A DNA stretch of 64,000 nt, from the NCBI RefSeq assembly GCF_030272615.1, contig NC_081412.1:692112083-692176082 (forward strand), given 5' to 3'. Each line of letters begins with the position of its first letter. The first letter of the stretch is position 1. Below, one piece after another: positions 23,170 to 34,697 of the stretch. The notes beneath the pieces were generated by a model, which saw nothing but the letters and a program-made list of their open reading frames with translations, did not search any database and had not been told where the DNA came from. The translations under genes were made by a program, and so were the position numbers. This stretch comes from Cryptomeria japonica (lineage: Eukaryota; Streptophyta; Pinopsida; Cupressales; Cupressaceae).

Positions 23170-25103
23170 CTCGAAGGCTCAGATAACATGATACAAAATG
23201 TCTCAACCAACACTGCCTCTGCTAGCAGGTGGATCCTATCCACTAGGTCCTGTCCCAGGATGCCGAGGTGGTCCCATAACACCACCACTACTAGTCCTTC
23301 ATGTGGAAGTCCTACTAGAACTAGAATGACCTCTAACAACACTAAAACTAGGAGCTCTCTATCCCTCAGGAACAATGCTATGATAAAGCTGTCAGTAGTA
23401 AAAAGCCTCTTGTGCATCGTAGTAAAGTCTATTAGACTCACTCCATGTATCAGTACCCGGAGCAAAGTGTTGGTCATATGCAGCCTGAATCATCTACGAC
23501 CATCTAACTACATCATCTCTCTCCCTCTGGAGACGATCCCTCTCAACCTCTAAAGCACCGTAGTCTGCACGGTAGACCTCTCGCTTGACATCTCATCTAG
23601 CGACCTCCTCCTCCAAACTCTAGATCCGTGCTCTAAGAATTTGTGGATCGTCCTCATCTCCCACCTGTCCTCTCCCACCCTTTGTAGAAGGCACGTCCTC
23701 TAGCTCTGGCATATCATCATCATCTCCATCCTCACTACTTGATGACTCTGAAGAATCATTGCTATCCCCACTGCTGATAGACTCGGTGTCTCCACCAATG
23801 TCTACATCCTCATCTCCTATCTCATTCTCTCCCTCTACTCCCTCATCTCCCTCACCTCCTCCCTTAGCTCCACCTTCCTCTCCTCCTCTGACTCTCTCCC
23901 CCATGTCTATCCTCAAGCATTGTCTAGGATGGTGAATCTGTTGTGCTGTAATCAGAACAGCAGGATCAATAAGTGGAATCGGCCTGTGTCTGGCAAACCA
24001 TGCATCATACTCTAGCATCATCCCTGGATCCGCTACACCTTACCCCAACCCCAAAGTACTAGCTGAAGAGCATCAAACTCAATAGAAGCAACATGTGGCT
24101 ATATGTACACCCCTTAATCAGATATCTCCCAAGATACACGAGCAAAGTAAGTAGTAACAACTGGTGTCACCTATACCTCTCCAAACTGTCTCAATACTCG
24201 ACCTGGGAGATACATCTCTATAATCTGCTGCGTCTCAAAAGTCCTACCGATTAGATACCTCTATTGTCGATAGAGAGGTGAGTGTACTACATCATCCACC
24301 CAACCAAGGCAATCTAAGTATGGTCTCCAAATAAAATGCTGTAGTATGTCAAACTAATGTCTCCAATATAAGGTGTTACCTGAACCCCTATGTCTGATAC
24401 CTGCTATGTACCTAAAAGCATAAGGCTCACCAGGCTGCAAATCAACATGAATAACAGGCCTCAAAATAGAAATATGCTCCTATGCCCAAGTCTGGAGCAG
24501 TGTCACACCACAATTGATAGACCGATATCCAAGATATACAATCCCATGCATCTGATAATACAACATGGCTAGTAGACATGGACCCCACACATATACTCAT
24601 TGATGAAAAATCATATCATGGAGCACTCTACCCCATCCCACTGGAAATTCGTGACCTCATCTGTCAGGTATCAACAAACCGCCAACAACACCACATAGTA
24701 CAATAGTCATGTCATCGTAATCTAACCGGGCCCAAGGGATGTCATATCGGCCACTGATCTGCAAATCTTGTATCTCACACTCGAAAAGTGCACACAATCC
24801 AGCAATGCCATCATCATGGTCATACACAACTCTCTCACCATGAATCGGAATATGTTGTATACGGCATACATCCTCTAACGTAATGGATGCCTCCCTAGTC
24901 GGAAGATAGAATGAACAAGTCTCAGAATGCCACTGCTCTATCAAAGCCATAATCATGGCCCTATTGGCCATAACCTCTGGTAAGTGTAATACATGATATA
25001 AACCGAGCTGGCGGATATGATCAATATCCTCATCAAGTAAGTCAGCACAAAGATCAAGTCCACTGGGTATGCTCTGTCGGCAGTATAACACTCCAATGTT
25101 CTC
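23170..25103 (-). pseudogene. Antisense plant-mobile-domain gene, exon 2
   Basis: Encodes a plant mobile domain (PMD; the MAIN/phosphatase-7-long-form-like domain found in host genes and captured by plant transposons). It starts after the acceptor TTTCTCATTGCAG (ends 25104). Visible motifs: FYLPTREASITLEDV, IPIHGERVV, then VYVWGPCLLAMLYYQM, LLQTWA, RPVIHVDLQPGE, YLPGRVLRQFGEV and VTTYFARVSWEISD down to about 24100. An acidic Ser/Asp/Glu-rich stretch (24010-23620) and a Tyr/Gln/Ser-rich tail (to about 23170) follow. Many in-frame stops and at least one frame change are present. It lies antisense to gag-pol, downstream of it, as antisense ORFs do in Tat-type elements. Its role for the element is unknown. 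Confidence 0.78.
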
Positions 25104-25507
25104 CTGCAATGAGAAAATGTTAAAAATATTAGATATCGGATCACGAAAAAACTAAAATATTTTTAGACGCATGGCAAAAATTTACACATACAACGAATGC
25201 ATGATAGTTATTACTAATGTAGTACACTTATAGATTCTGCGTGCCATTTAGAGCTAATGCGTAATGATATGAGCACGTGTAACATTAAACACTTATGCGT
25301 GATGATATGCACGAATGCGGTACATTCTACACTAATGCGTAACAGTTAAGGCGATTGTGTAACAGTTAAGGTGTTTGTGGTATAGTTAAGGTGAATACAT
25401 GAAAATCGATATGCTAATGCATGACACAAAGGAAAAAATGATCACTAAATTTTTTTTGGAAAATAGCGAAAAACAAGCAAAAAATCAAGAAAAAATTGGA
25501 AAAATAC
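25104..25507 (-). other. Intron of the antisense gene, with CpG words
   Basis: Donor ATG|GTATTTTTCC (GT at 25507-25506) and acceptor CATTGCAG (ends 25104) give a 404-bp intron. It is rich in AATGCGTAA-, CGAATGC- and AGTTAAGGYG-type words, for example at 25250-25400. These are the reverse complement in style of the GCATTCG words in the leader. Confidence 0.55.
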
Positions 25508-25515
25508 CATGTCGA

Positions 25516-26319
25516 TGTTAGGATTCCCAGAGATACTGAGAGGCAGGGGTGAATCAATATCAAATCAGTTAATAGATTTTCTTAACTTAAAACAAGTAGA
25601 GCATATTAATACAGTGTACCGGTAAATAGTAAGTAATGCAATAAACAGAGATAAAAACAACCACATGAAAAACACACCATAACAAAAGGATCTAACGATG
25701 AAACCCGGTGTGGGAAAAACCTCGGTGGGATTTGTGACCCACAATATTCACTTACTGGCCAATAAGAGAATATTACTGCTACAAGAGGGGCTTGCACATG
25801 CAGGAAGCCCAATTGCCTAGAGCTCACTGCTCAAATACAAAATAGGAAGTCTCACTAACTTACAAAATGGATTATATAAATCCAGTGTCTTGTATTGCTT
25901 CAAAGTAGCATCTATAATGCCAGATCTAGTACTGGTTTCTGCTCTGCTTCTTACATAAACCCTTAACCTATAATTCACATAATAGGTCTGCCTTATTTCT
26001 CCTAATTACATTCTTATTACTTACACACAATGTTCTACAATGATCTCTCTTATATAAGAGTCATTTTACAACTTGCCAGGTCAGCTTACAATGATTTTAG
26101 AAATAATAAACAAAATATATTACAACAAAAATCATGTCGGCCTCTGTGTCGGTATGCTACCTTTCACTGCCAGTGCTGGTGATCTGAGTGCTGGTGTGGA
26201 GTCTGATCTTGGGAGTGCCAGTGGAATGCCTTGCCTATGTCATAGGATTGTAAGGTTGCCATCAATGACAAAACCTTCAATCACCTACAATGTCTCATTG
26301 GAGTGTGCATATGCCAACA
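25516..26319 (-). repeat. 3' LTR of the non-autonomous element
   Basis: Begins (plus) TGTTAGGATTCCCAG and ends GCATATGCCAACA. It matches 31273-32077 nearly end to end with scattered differences, so the two LTRs have diverged noticeably since insertion. It contains GAGAGGCAGGGGTGAATC, a phrase shared in variant form with the two copia LTRs in this window. Confidence 0.92.
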
Positions 26320-26336
26320 ATCTCCCCCTTTGGCAT
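26320..26336 (-). promoter_or_regulatory. Polypurine tract
   Basis: On the minus strand ATGCCAAAGGGGGAGAT lies directly before the 3' LTR. It primes plus-strand cDNA in copia-type elements. A second similar tract (GATGCCAAAGGGGGAG) lies about 130 bases upstream at plus 26455-26470. Confidence 0.85.
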
Positions 26337-26528
26337 TGATGGCAACACTCACGAGAAAATTCCAAAATTTGTAATCCAAAAATTGTGTACCAAAAATATG
26401 TGAGCTCCCTCTGAGAAGATAAGTCTTTTGCAAATTATTTTCTCATACTACTACTCCCCCTTTGGCATCAATGACAAAGGTTGTCAAGATGTCAATAGAG
26501 TTGTAGTTTTTCTGTCTCAACCTTGTAA

Positions 26529-29500
26529 CTAGGTGGTTACAATTTGAAAAAGATCCACCAAAACCAAATTTATGCTTTCCATAAACTTCTTACTGTCTTT
26601 TATTGCTGCCTCTATTCTTTGAACTGTACCGATGAGGTGCTGCAAATGCTTTTCCAGTGTTTTCTGTCCTTCTCCTAATGCCTCAGATATTTCCTTCCTC
26701 AAGAATGCTAGATAGTCTAGTCTTGGACTTAGTCTTAGTCTCAAAATTTTAGCCTTGTTTATTATTCTCTCCTTTTCTCTCTCTAGCTTCAGTAACTCTT
26801 CCTCAAAACCTATTATCTTTTGCTAAAAAACGGATAATGTATCAGGTGAATTAAGAAAATTGTCAGCAAGTTTATTTATTTCTTCTTGTACCTCTCTCAT
26901 TTTCTTATCTATGTCAGCAATTAAAAAGTTTGTCTTGCAAGTATCTTTGTATAGAGTTTTAAATTCCTTCAATGAGTTGCATAGTTCCAGTAGAAGTGTG
27001 TCAAATTCCCTAGTACACTTCTTTATTTGATCCTCAAAGAATTTTTGTTTTTCAATTTCCAACCTGTCTTTGAATGCCTATTCCTTTATTTGTTCAACTG
27101 TCACTATGTTGTCAGTAATATACTTCGACAAAGTGTCAAGTTGACTCAAAAAATCCTTATTATCTATGTTGCATTTTGGAGCTATCATCTTCAAAATTGG
27201 GATTGTGTCATCTATAGCTTTATAAGCTTGTGAACTACAATTAGTTATTTTCTTCAAAGAATCTAAAAGAACTTCAGTTACATTGGTTGATTTGTAATCT
27301 GCTAAGGAGGAACCAACATTCTAAATTCCGCTGGTGGAGGAAGTGACCATGCTTGTAGTGACCTCTGGTAGGTTAGTCTGTGTTTTCATTTCCTTAAGCA
27401 AGGGTTTTTGTTTCTCTCCTGTTGCCGGTGGCACTGTTTGCACATGAACCTGTTCCTGTTCCAGAGCTTGTTGCTTTGCTTGTCTCAGACTCTCTGTCTG
27501 TTTCCATGTGCTATCATCTTCCACTTTTCCTTCAGTGTTATCAATGTTGTTAGTTGCCGATGGCTCACTAGCCATGTCAGTCTTACAGGTTGTGTCTTTA
27601 TCTACCACAATGTTTACCTTTTGAGTATCAACATCAACTGTGTATAGTATCTCTGAATTAGGATTAGTATCCTCTTGTGATACATCCATACTGTCATCTA
27701 CCGGTTGGTCTTATGTTGTTGTTATCGGTGGAGTAATCAGAGGCGGTGGGGATAAGTTATCTTTTATTTTGATACTAGGAGGTCCACCAACCTTTCCTTT
27801 ACCCTTATCTTTGTCCTTTTGATAGACTTTGATAGGCTTGGGGTTCTTGTACTCTTCCTGCTTTTCCTTCTCCACAAAGAATATATCCCATCCATTTTCT
27901 ATTTCTTTTGTTACCTCATTTACTCTTCCTGCCTTTAGTGCAATATGTCAATGTGCAGTAGAGAATACTGACTGGTTGGCCTTTGCAATTAGATCATCTA
28001 TTTCTTTTGGAGAGTTAACTTGGTAGACAACAAGTAATTTTTCAATTTTGATTTTCTTGTCAAGTTCTACAACAGATTGTCTTCTTGCTTCCAGTCTCTT
28101 GAATAATTCATCTGGTAGTTCATCTATAACTTGCATCAAAAACTTCTTATAGATATCCAAGTGTAAAATGACACTATTTTCAACTTTCTCTTTCTCATCT
28201 GCTGATAGTGTATCATATAATTTTTCTATTTTCTTGAGTTTTCCTTCTTCTGTGATTTCATCCAACAGTCTGTCAATCGGAGAGATATTCTATTGAGTCC
28301 TTTTCTTCTTAGGTGTTAGTTTTTTCTTTGGGGTTGTCTTCTTTACTGGAGATCTCACTACCTATTGTTTTTGTCTAGTTCTTCTAGGTGAGGGTGTGGA
28401 TACCGGTGAAGGTTGTCTTTTCCTTACAACTCTTTTAAATTCAGCTGGCTTGTCACTCTCTGAAGAAGTTGCTACTGGTGACAGGTGAGTTTCTGGTTGT
28501 TGTGCCTGTAACTCATCTTTAGTGATACTAGTTTGTTTCACTACATCTTCTTTTATAGCCTTAGCCTGCCTTGAACCTCTCCTTACTGTTGCTTCTACTT
28601 TCTTTACTCTCTTCTTAGATTGAATTTGGCTTTCAATGGTCTCAACACTACCAAATACCTCTTCCTTAGGTTCATTTGGTGCTTCCAGAAGGGCTTTAGC
28701 ATATGTTTCAATGATGTGATCATCTGTCTCATAACCCATCTCAGTAACCCAAATTGTTCTTGGGATAACTGCTTCCATCTAGATCTGATCCTTTTTAATC
28801 ACAAAACATATATCATCTTTGTATTTGTTTACAATTTTCTGTGACAGTTTGACTCTTTTGTTCATTCTAGCCTTTAGTGCTTGAAAATACTCATCAATAT
28901 TCTTTTGTTTTCTTTCACCCATGTTGTTGAACAAGTCTGATAATTGTTTTCCTACCAGTATGTCAAATCCAAGGTTCTTGATACCTATAGTGGGCACCTA
29001 TTTGGTTATGTGTAGCATTAAGCATACAAGTAAGTTGCCAAATCTAAATTTTCCTTTCTTGTCCTTCTTGATCTTCCCTAAATTGTCAATCAATTCATCC
29101 TTTAACCATTCACTTACATCAATTTTCATATTCTCATTTACCATATCATGTGCACTTTTTATGCATAAACTAGAGACTAAGTTAAGTCTGTTTGCATGTG
29201 TTGTTTTGTAACCTAAAATCATGTTAACAAATCTCACATTTATGTCGGTCACATCATTAACCCTTAGAGACCTTCTGTCGGATGTTGCACCAGTTAGGTT
29301 CATTACCAGGTCATTTGAGACCTTCTTTGTCTTGTTTGGTTTGTTACCAGTGGAAGGTAACCTTGTTACAGCTTTCACAGCTTCCTTGGTAATTTTATGA
29401 ATTGAATCTAGCCAAAAGAATTCTCCATGTACCCTGCTCAATACTATCCTTATCACTTCCTTGGGAAATTCCAGAATGCAGAGGATCTCAATGAATCCTA

Positions 29501-29786
29501 GGGTTTCAACAATTTTGTGTTCAGGTTTTACATTTTCAGAGTCATCACATATGACAGTCTTGTACATGTTTTTGACTTCTTCATCTCCTAATTCTTCTAT
29601 ATGGTAATGGATGTACATTCTAGGGTCTTCTGCAAAAACAACTCCTTTGGGAATTTGGGAAAATGCACCAATATTATCATCCTTTTTAGCTATCTCAGGA
29701 ACTAACTGAAATACAGGCCTAGGGCATTTCATTACCTCGACTACAGTAGGGTTTGCTATGAATTCGGGAACAGAAGAGGATGCCAT
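26529..29786 (-). pseudogene. Large unknown ORF of the non-autonomous element
   Basis: I do not recognise a domain. From ATG at 29786 (MASSSVPEFIANP) one frame runs about 1,090 codons to 26529 with nine internal stops (seven TAG, one TGA, one TAA) and no frameshift. The first 260 residues form a globular part with an FFWLDSIHKITKEAV segment and GLPSTGNKP-like RLPSTGNKPNKTKKVSND. Next come a Lys/Arg-rich region (KKRVKKVEATVRR, PRRTRQKQ, TPKKKLTPKKK), a helical segment (YDTLSADEKEKVENS), a Thr/Ser/Gln-rich linker, and C-terminal coiled-coil-like stretches (about 27062-26529). There is no catalytic signature of RT, integrase or protease. Each stop could come from CAG, CAA or CGA by one C-to-T change. 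Confidence 0.65.
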
Positions 29787-30220
29787 GATTATAAATACCT
29801 TTTTCTGCCTTTGGAAAGATTGATTGTTGAAATGCTTTTCCTCTTTGCTCAAAATGCCTTTTCTCTGGAAATTTCACGCTCTTCAAATGTTTGAATGCTC
29901 AGTGAAGTGAAATGGAGCCAAAAACTTTAATTTATAATGTCAATCTGCCAACTACCACATTTAATGCTTGCCGATTAAGTAATCACTTAACATAACTGTC
30001 TGTATAGAAGTAATTTCAACTTCTTACCATCAACCGAGGGAATAATAGCATATGTCTCATTGATTGCCAAACCCTCAAAGAAATTTCTTCAATTTGATGA
30101 AGAGACTTCTGCCGGTGGAGTGCTACTCTATTCTGTCGGTGGAGTGGTATTCCCAACACTATTTAGTTCTGATTTCCTGATCCATTGTTTTGAGAATTCT
30201 TGCTTAACTTCTTCAACTTT

Positions 30221-31201
30221 TTATTTTCCTTTCAAACTAGAACCTTTGTTGTCTATCGGTGAGGACTTACTTCTACAAAATTTAGCAATATGCCCAATTT
30301 TGTTACATGCATAACAAGTCACATTATTTCTTTGAATAGCCTTTCCATAACCTATGCCAGTTTGTGTTCTGCATTGATTAGATAAGTGTTCAAATCTTCC
30401 ATAAACATAACATCTCACATTCATTTTGCAATTCTAAGAGTTATGACCAACTTTTTTGCATTTTGAACATTGACCGGTGGGTGCATTGGTATTCTGATAA
30501 TTTATAGATCTACATTCATTTTCTCTATGACCATACTTATTATAGTTAAAGCATTTTCCATTAAATTTATAAGCAGTAGGTTGTCTTATTGGTTTGTTGT
30601 GATCCTGTGTGTTTGTAGTACCAGAGCTTTCACCAATTTCAAAGCCAATTCCACAAGTGTCACCTTTAGGTTTTTGATTCTTCAGCAAGTCACCAAGTTC
30701 TTCTGAGCTTTTTGTGAATTTCTCTTTATGTTGATTTGCAGTATCTAATTCTCTTTCTAATACTTCTTTCTACCTCATCAGTTCATTTGAGTCATTCTAT
30801 GTGTGCATCAGATCTGTCTTCAACAAATCATTTTCATAGCTAAGTCTTGTGTTCTCATTTGCAGCATCACTTAGTCTTCTAGCCAAATCTTCTTCATTCT
30901 TCTTTCTATCTTCAATTTCTTTACAGAATCTCATAGTCATATCCTGCATCTCATTCTTTTTTGTCATGTTCTCTTGCTTCAACTTGTTTATCATATCATT
31001 AAGAGTTTCTTTTTCATCATTCTCATTTTGCATCTTTTCACAAAGTTCTCTTCTCTTGTTTCTTGAAATAGTAAGATTTTCTTGAAGTGCTTGAATGATA
31101 TCTTGAGCAACCTTTAGATCATCTTAGAGTTTGATATTTTTCAATTTTTCTGCATCATAGTCCGAGAGAGCTCCTTCAAGTTGCTTCATCAAGTTTTCCA
31201 T
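30221..31201 (-). pseudogene. gag-like coiled-coil and zinc-knuckle ORF
   Basis: Starts at MENLMKQLEGALSDYD (ATG 31201-31199), about 58 bases after the primer site. The first 150 or so residues are strongly heptad-like (EDLARRLSDAANENTRLSYE). Four CCHC-type knuckles follow: CFNYNKYGHRENEC, CSKCKKVGHNS-stop-NC, CYVYGRFEHLSNQC and CYACNKIGHIAKFC; the second and fourth keep all ligands as bases. One frame is kept throughout with in-frame stops, which again suggests decay by substitutions only. Likely role: nucleic-acid binding and packaging. There is no clear capsid-domain match, so the gag assignment rests on position and knuckles. Confidence 0.7.
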
Positions 31202-31258
31202 CTCTACCGGTGTCAAGATCTTCCTTAAGCTGTTAGGCTTCTGAAAATAGAGGACAAA

Positions 31259-31270
31259 GCTCTGATACCA
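31259..31270 (-). other. Primer-binding site (initiator Met tRNA type)
   Basis: TGGTATCAGAGC on the minus strand, two bases inside the 5' LTR border, is the standard primer site of many plant copia elements. Confidence 0.93.
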
Positions 31271-31272
31271 AT

Positions 31273-32077
31273 TGTTAGGATTCCCATAGATACTGAGAGG
31301 GGGGGGGTGAATTAGTATCTAACCGGTTAATAGATTTTCTTAACTTAAAACAAGTAGGGCATATTAATATAGTGTACCGGTAAACAGAAAGTAATGCAAT
31401 AAATAGAGATAAAAACAACCACATGAAAAACACACCATAACACAAGGATTTAACGAGAAAACCCAATGTGGAAAAAACCTCAGTCAGATTTGTGACCCAC
31501 AATATTCACTTATTGGCCAATAAGAGAATATTATTTCTACAAGAGGGGCTTGCACATGCAGGAAGACCAATTGCCTAGAGCTCACTGCTCAAATACACAA
31601 TAGGAAGTCTCACTAACTTACAAAATGGATTATATAAATCCAGTGTCTTGTACTGCTTCAAAGTAGCATCTATAATGCCAGATCCAGTACTGGTTTCTGC
31701 TCTGCTTCTTACATAAACCCTTAACCTATAATTCACATAATAGGTCTACCTTATTTCACCTAATTACATTCTTCTTACTTACACACAATGTTCTACAATG
31801 ATCTCTCTTATATAAGAGTCATTTTACAACTTGCCAAGTCGGCTTACAATGATTTTACAAATAATAAACAAAATATATTACAACAAAAATCATGTCGGCC
31901 TCTATGCTGGTATGCTACCTTTCACTGTCGGTGCCAGTGATCTGAGTGTCGGTGTAGAGTCTGATCTTGGGAGTGTCGGGGGAATGCCTTGCCAGTGTCA
32001 TAGGATTGTAAGGTTGCCATCAATGACAAAACCTTCAATCACCTACAATGTCTCATTGGAGTGTGCATATGCCAACA
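31273..32077 (-). repeat. 5' LTR of the non-autonomous element
   Basis: Plus-strand start TGTTAGGATTCCCATAG, end TATGCCAACA. Compared with the 3' LTR it has a longer G-run (GAGAGGGGGGGGGTGAATT) and scattered substitutions. Transcription of the element would start within it and run leftwards. Confidence 0.92.
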
Positions 32078-32152
32078 GTCGCCAGTCCCAGGGGGTCTTT
32101 GATATGAATGTACTCAGTCAGACACGTGCAATCGAGCTCTATAACCAGCCAT
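32078..32152 (-). pseudogene. Antisense plant-mobile-domain gene, exon 1 (5' part)
   Basis: From ATG at 32152 the frame reads MAGYRARLHVSD, a TGA, then VHSYQRPPGTGD; after removal of the nested LTR element it joins ATG at 25510-25508 and the GT donor. This gives a 26-codon exon in phase with exon 2 (ENIGVLYCRQ). The 5-bp flanks GTCGA/GTCGC mark the intruder. The gene was therefore split by insertion, and the stop shows additional decay. Confidence 0.6.
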
Positions 32153-32514
32153 GATGATCAAATACTCAAAAGAAAGCACAAGATTCGCAGAGAAAACAAA
32201 GAACTTACCGAATACCAAATGAGCAAATGAAAACCTAAAATCTCTATTTATAGCTCAAAATTAGGGTTTTTTGACATCTCGACGCCCGTTGTCCTCGCCA
32301 GCTTCAAACAACTTGTAGCCTACTCAAACGATCTCAAAATCGCATGAAACTTCACATGTTTTCTTGTTACACTGGTTTCAAAAACATGGTCTCATTTTTT
32401 GAATTTTCCGACCACCTTTTCCGGGGGGGCATATTTACACTATACAACAATACCAAGGCATACTGGGGCAGAATTTTTTCATTTTCTTTGAAACAATGTC
32501 GTTTTGACTTTGTC

Positions 32515-32529
32515 TCAAAGAGGGGCATA
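32515..32529 (+). promoter_or_regulatory. Polypurine tract of the Tat-type element
   Basis: CAAAGAGGGGCATAT lies immediately before the 3' LTR start TGTAGACACC. It is the position expected for the plus-strand primer. Confidence 0.85.
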
Positions 32530-33717
32530 TGTAGACACCTAAAAATGTCTCGTTGATCATGCACTAATTATTCCTCTAATTGATTAAATAATTCTTTAAT
32601 TCTTTAATTAATTTAATTAACTATTTCTTCTAATTTCATATTTCCTCATCATCTTACTCATTATTCTATTTTCTATTTCTATCATCATTTAATCATTTTA
32701 ACCATTTTTTAATTCCCCAATTTAAATAATCTTTATTATTTAAATAAATTAATTCCCAATTTCTATCTCTAATCATCTAATCATTCAACTCTCTTCTAAA
32801 TATTAATTATTTAATTAATTGTGATTTTATCCTTTAAATTAAATAATCTTTATTATTTAATTAAAGTCCATTTCTAGCATAATTAAATAGCTTCTTTAAA
32901 TTATTTAATTAACTAATTAATTCTTCCATTTTCAAATCCCCAAATTCTAATTTCATTTAATTTCTTATTTCTTCTCATTTCTTCCAAATTCAATTACATG
33001 TGCATGATTTCAAAAACCAAATTGAAAATCAAAGTCAAGTTCTAAATATATTCAAATACTAAATTGAATTAAATAAATTCAATATTTGAATTAAAATCTC
33101 ATGCAAAGATTAAATTGAAAATCTAAGTCTAAATGCAAGCACATGCTAAATTAATTAATTCAATCAATTAATTAATTAAATCATTTATCTCTCTGGTCTC
33201 TATTTTCATCTTCTAGTTCTCTTTGTCATCTTCTTTATTTCCTCGAATCATTATTTTTCTTCTTTCAGTTAGCTTTTTCTCAATCAGTTGATTAAATTAA
33301 TCTATTCAATCTATTATGTTTCACCTCCAAGTCAACAGTTCAACTATCAATCAGCATGTGAGCTCACCTAAGTTCCACCTCTTGATCAATATGTTCCACC
33401 TTTCAATCAATCTTCTCCAAAAATCTATAAATTGAGCATTCAATCTCCATTCTAAATGATGACGAACTTTGAATCCTTGTGTCACTGGTAGGTCGCCAGC
33501 GCAATATCTGAGAGCATCATACCACATAGAAGATAAGAGTAATGGAAGTTATATGCAGTCACGAAATAGGGTGTCTTTAATTGATTTCATTTATAGTTCC
33601 TATTTTGCTTGATTGTGTTATTTCATTGTCTGTTTGTTAGAATTCTTTGATTAGATAGGGATTTGTGATTTTCCCTTTGATTCTAATTGATATTTTATAA
33701 GATGAATTTTACATGCA
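32530..33717 (+). repeat. 3' LTR of the Tat-type element (complete, 1188 bp)
   Basis: TGTAGACACCTAAAAATG at the start and TTTTACATGCA at the end (TG...CA). The first 610 bp are AT-rich with many TTAATTAA/ATTTAAT runs and are absent from the 5' copy; the remaining 578 bp match 9271-9849. The next five bases are AACAA; the matching left target site would lie outside the window. Confidence 0.92.
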
Positions 33718-34697
33718 AACAAGTAGTAGAGGGTTTAGTAAAATGGCTAGTTCTAATACCTACACTAATGAATAATATAGTAATAAATCTTCCCATGCAG
33801 TCCCTAATGCCTCTGCTACTAGTAATAGGACTTGATTTACCTTGGGAGCCCCCATTAAAAATATAACTTTAGAAAGGTTAAGGACCAAATCATCTCACCA
33901 ATTATATCTTAGAAACGCTCTTCAAGGTCAACCTAATCTTCAGACCTAAATTCTTTTATCAAGCCAGCATATAATCCATATGTAAAAATCCAACAGTTCA
34001 AGTAAAGAGGAATAATTATTCTTACAAGTCATAAAAAATTCTCCTTGATAGTAATGGAACATTTAGAAGCCACCCCCAAAACATCAAATTTCTCATCACT
34101 AAACATTCTAGTATATCATTCCAAAGAAACACCCCATAAAACATCAACTAAAACTAGGGACCAAATTAAATTTAGAGAGGGATTAGAGAAATGAGAAGTT
34201 CATTGAGATATAAACTTAGGAAGAGAGAGGGGAAGGCCTAGGCTATGAAGAATTTAGAAAGAATAAAACCCCATACATCATTAGTAAAATGACAAAGCGC
34301 AAAGAATTGAGAGATGGACTAAGAGTCAATTGCACACATGTCAATATAATCAGGGAAGGAAAAATCTCATTTAACAAGAAAAAGATAAGCGAAATAATTA
34401 AAGGAGATAAAAAAGTAATCCACTAAAGAACTTGTCTAAAGAAAAGAATCAATTCTAATTAGTTGAGTGACTGGAAATAAGAATAAAACAATTTGTAGCC
34501 TTGATATAAGAAGTGAGAAGTTTAAAAGGAAATTGTGGAGGGATAAATTTATCAACCTTTCATATGACTCTTAGCAATCTATGTAGTCAACAAAAGAAAG
34601 TCCAAAAGTTTTCTTGAAAAGATATTAGATAAGAGAAAACAAATGATAGTTAAGATTCTGACTATCCTCGCTAAACCATAACTCTCCGTTTCACGAC

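Larger units (their letters stand above)
25516..32077 (-). mobile_element. Non-autonomous LTR retrotransposon with unknown ORF
   Basis: Two LTRs of about 804 bp (TGTTGG...CCTAACA on the minus strand) flank a 4.95-kb interior. A 12-base initiator-Met-type primer site (TGGTATCAGAGC, 31270-31259) follows the 5' LTR, and a polypurine tract (CCAAAGGGGGAGAT, plus 26320-26334) precedes the 3' LTR. Flanks GTCGA (25511-25515) and GTCGC (32078-32082) look like a 5-bp target duplication with one change. The interior has a gag-like ORF and a second long frame but no RT, integrase or protease, so it would depend on another element, perhaps copia. It sits in exon 1 of the antisense PMD gene and reads the same way. 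Confidence 0.85.
9271..33717 (+). mobile_element. Tat-type Ty3/gypsy LTR retrotransposon with antisense gene
   Basis: The segment 9271-9849 matches 33140-33717 at a constant offset of 23,868-23,869 and brackets gag, protease, RT, two RNase H domains and integrase in gypsy order (integrase after RNase H), a polypurine tract and an antisense gene. A second RNase H domain, a G-patch after the protease and an antisense ORF between pol and the 3' LTR are traits reported for the Tat clade of plant Ty3/gypsy. Removing the 6.56-kb nested intruder leaves about 18 kb, long but usual for this group. The first 610 bp of the 5' LTR are absent, replaced by the DNA transposon to the left. Many stops and some frameshifts make this copy inactive. 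Confidence 0.85.

Noticed and set aside
23013-23477. 154-codon minus-strand hydrophobic frame
   Set aside because: It is out of frame with the antisense PMD gene's Tyr/Gln/Ser-rich tail, which fits known PMD-type proteins better.
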